A DNA stretch of 6,084 bases from positions 1 through 6,084 of the forward strand of contig CALIJH010000005.1 in NCBI GenBank assembly GCA_938017765.1, in the 5' to 3' direction. The notes under the pieces are model-generated. The model saw nothing but the letters and a program-made list of their open reading frames with translations. It had not been told where the DNA came from and searched no databases. Source of the DNA: an uncultured Leptotrichia sp. Its GTDB lineage: Bacteria; Fusobacteriota; Fusobacteriia; Fusobacteriales; Leptotrichiaceae. Shown piece by piece: positions 5,918 through 6,084 of this stretch (position 1 is its first letter; each line of letters starts with the position of its first letter). Position numbers and translations under genes: made by a program.

Positions 5918-6084
5918 ATGGACAATCAGCAGAATAAAAAAATTAAACACTTATCTAGAAAAAACATATAATGATACGTCAATGAAAATTAGAATTGTAG
6001 CAGATAAATATGATGAATTTGTAAATTTGCACTTTCCAAAACCAAAACCAGGTGAAAACTGTAGATCACATATTATGTTGCAGT
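5918..6084 (+). CDS. Unrecognised ORF start with apparent frame break, cut by right edge
   Basis: An ATG at 5918, 19 bases after metQ, opens MDNQQNKK and would end at TAA after 17 codons. If one A is dropped from the A7 run at 5936-5942, the reading continues as LNTYLEKTYNDTSMKIRIV and stays open to the window end (ATG at 5982 in that frame, then VADKYDEFVNLHFPKPKP). The second frame has normal lysine/glutamate-rich codon use here, so a real coding sequence probably lies in it. No good ribosome binding site precedes 5918 (AGGGA at 5910-5914 is only 3 bases away) or 5982. It may be a sequencing or replication slip in the A-run, a decayed fragment, or an ORF whose true start is 5982. I do not recognise the protein. 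Confidence 0.35.

Noticed and set aside
5905..5919. Small hairpin ATCTT/AAGAT after metQ as operon terminator
   Set aside because: Only 5 pairs and no T-run follows; it also overlaps the ATG at 5918.

Overview
The window is very A+T-rich, with AAA, GAA, AGA and ATA strongly preferred as codons and all recognisable genes on the + strand. Composition, the Fusobacteria-like proteins and the short lipobox of the type ALSCG suggest a member of the Fusobacteriota, probably the Leptotrichia group. This is inference from style and not a species call. There are no rRNA or tRNA genes, CRISPR arrays or complete insertion sequences.

Layout. (1) Bases 1-1985 hold the C-terminal part of a large superfamily 1 (Upf1/DUF4011-like) helicase. 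Motifs II to VI are visible, the ATP-binding Walker A lies off the left edge, and a degenerate Vsr-like nuclease domain closes the protein. (2) Bases 2038-2796 encode a complete YdfG-type short-chain dehydrogenase, 52 bases downstream and possibly co-transcribed. (3) Bases 2797-3241 are a 445-bp intergenic region and the most interesting part. In order it carries an 11-bp perfect inverted repeat, a near-consensus promoter (TTGACT-17-TATAAT), an 11-codon mini-ORF with a good ribosome binding site and the codons Met-Cys-Met near its end, a long interrupted hairpin, and a strong intrinsic terminator 70 bp before metN. (4) Bases 3242-5898 are metN-metI-metQ, a complete methionine ABC importer: ATPase with C-terminal regulatory domain, permease, and lipoprotein binding protein. 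(5) Bases 5899-6084 hold the start of an unrecognised ORF that runs off the right edge and seems to be out of frame across a run of seven A residues.

How it works together. MetQ captures methionine outside the membrane, MetI forms the channel, and MetN hydrolyses ATP and probably senses internal methionine through its C-terminal domain. The promoter, mini-ORF, hairpin and terminator layout upstream of metN looks like a transcription-attenuation leader. The end of the mini-ORF can form 12 continuous pairs with the same strand that otherwise closes the local hairpin, so two mutually exclusive RNA folds can be drawn by eye. I could not identify a clear antiterminator that invades the terminator stem, so the mechanism stays a hypothesis. 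No recognisable SAM-I (S-box) or T-box element was seen.
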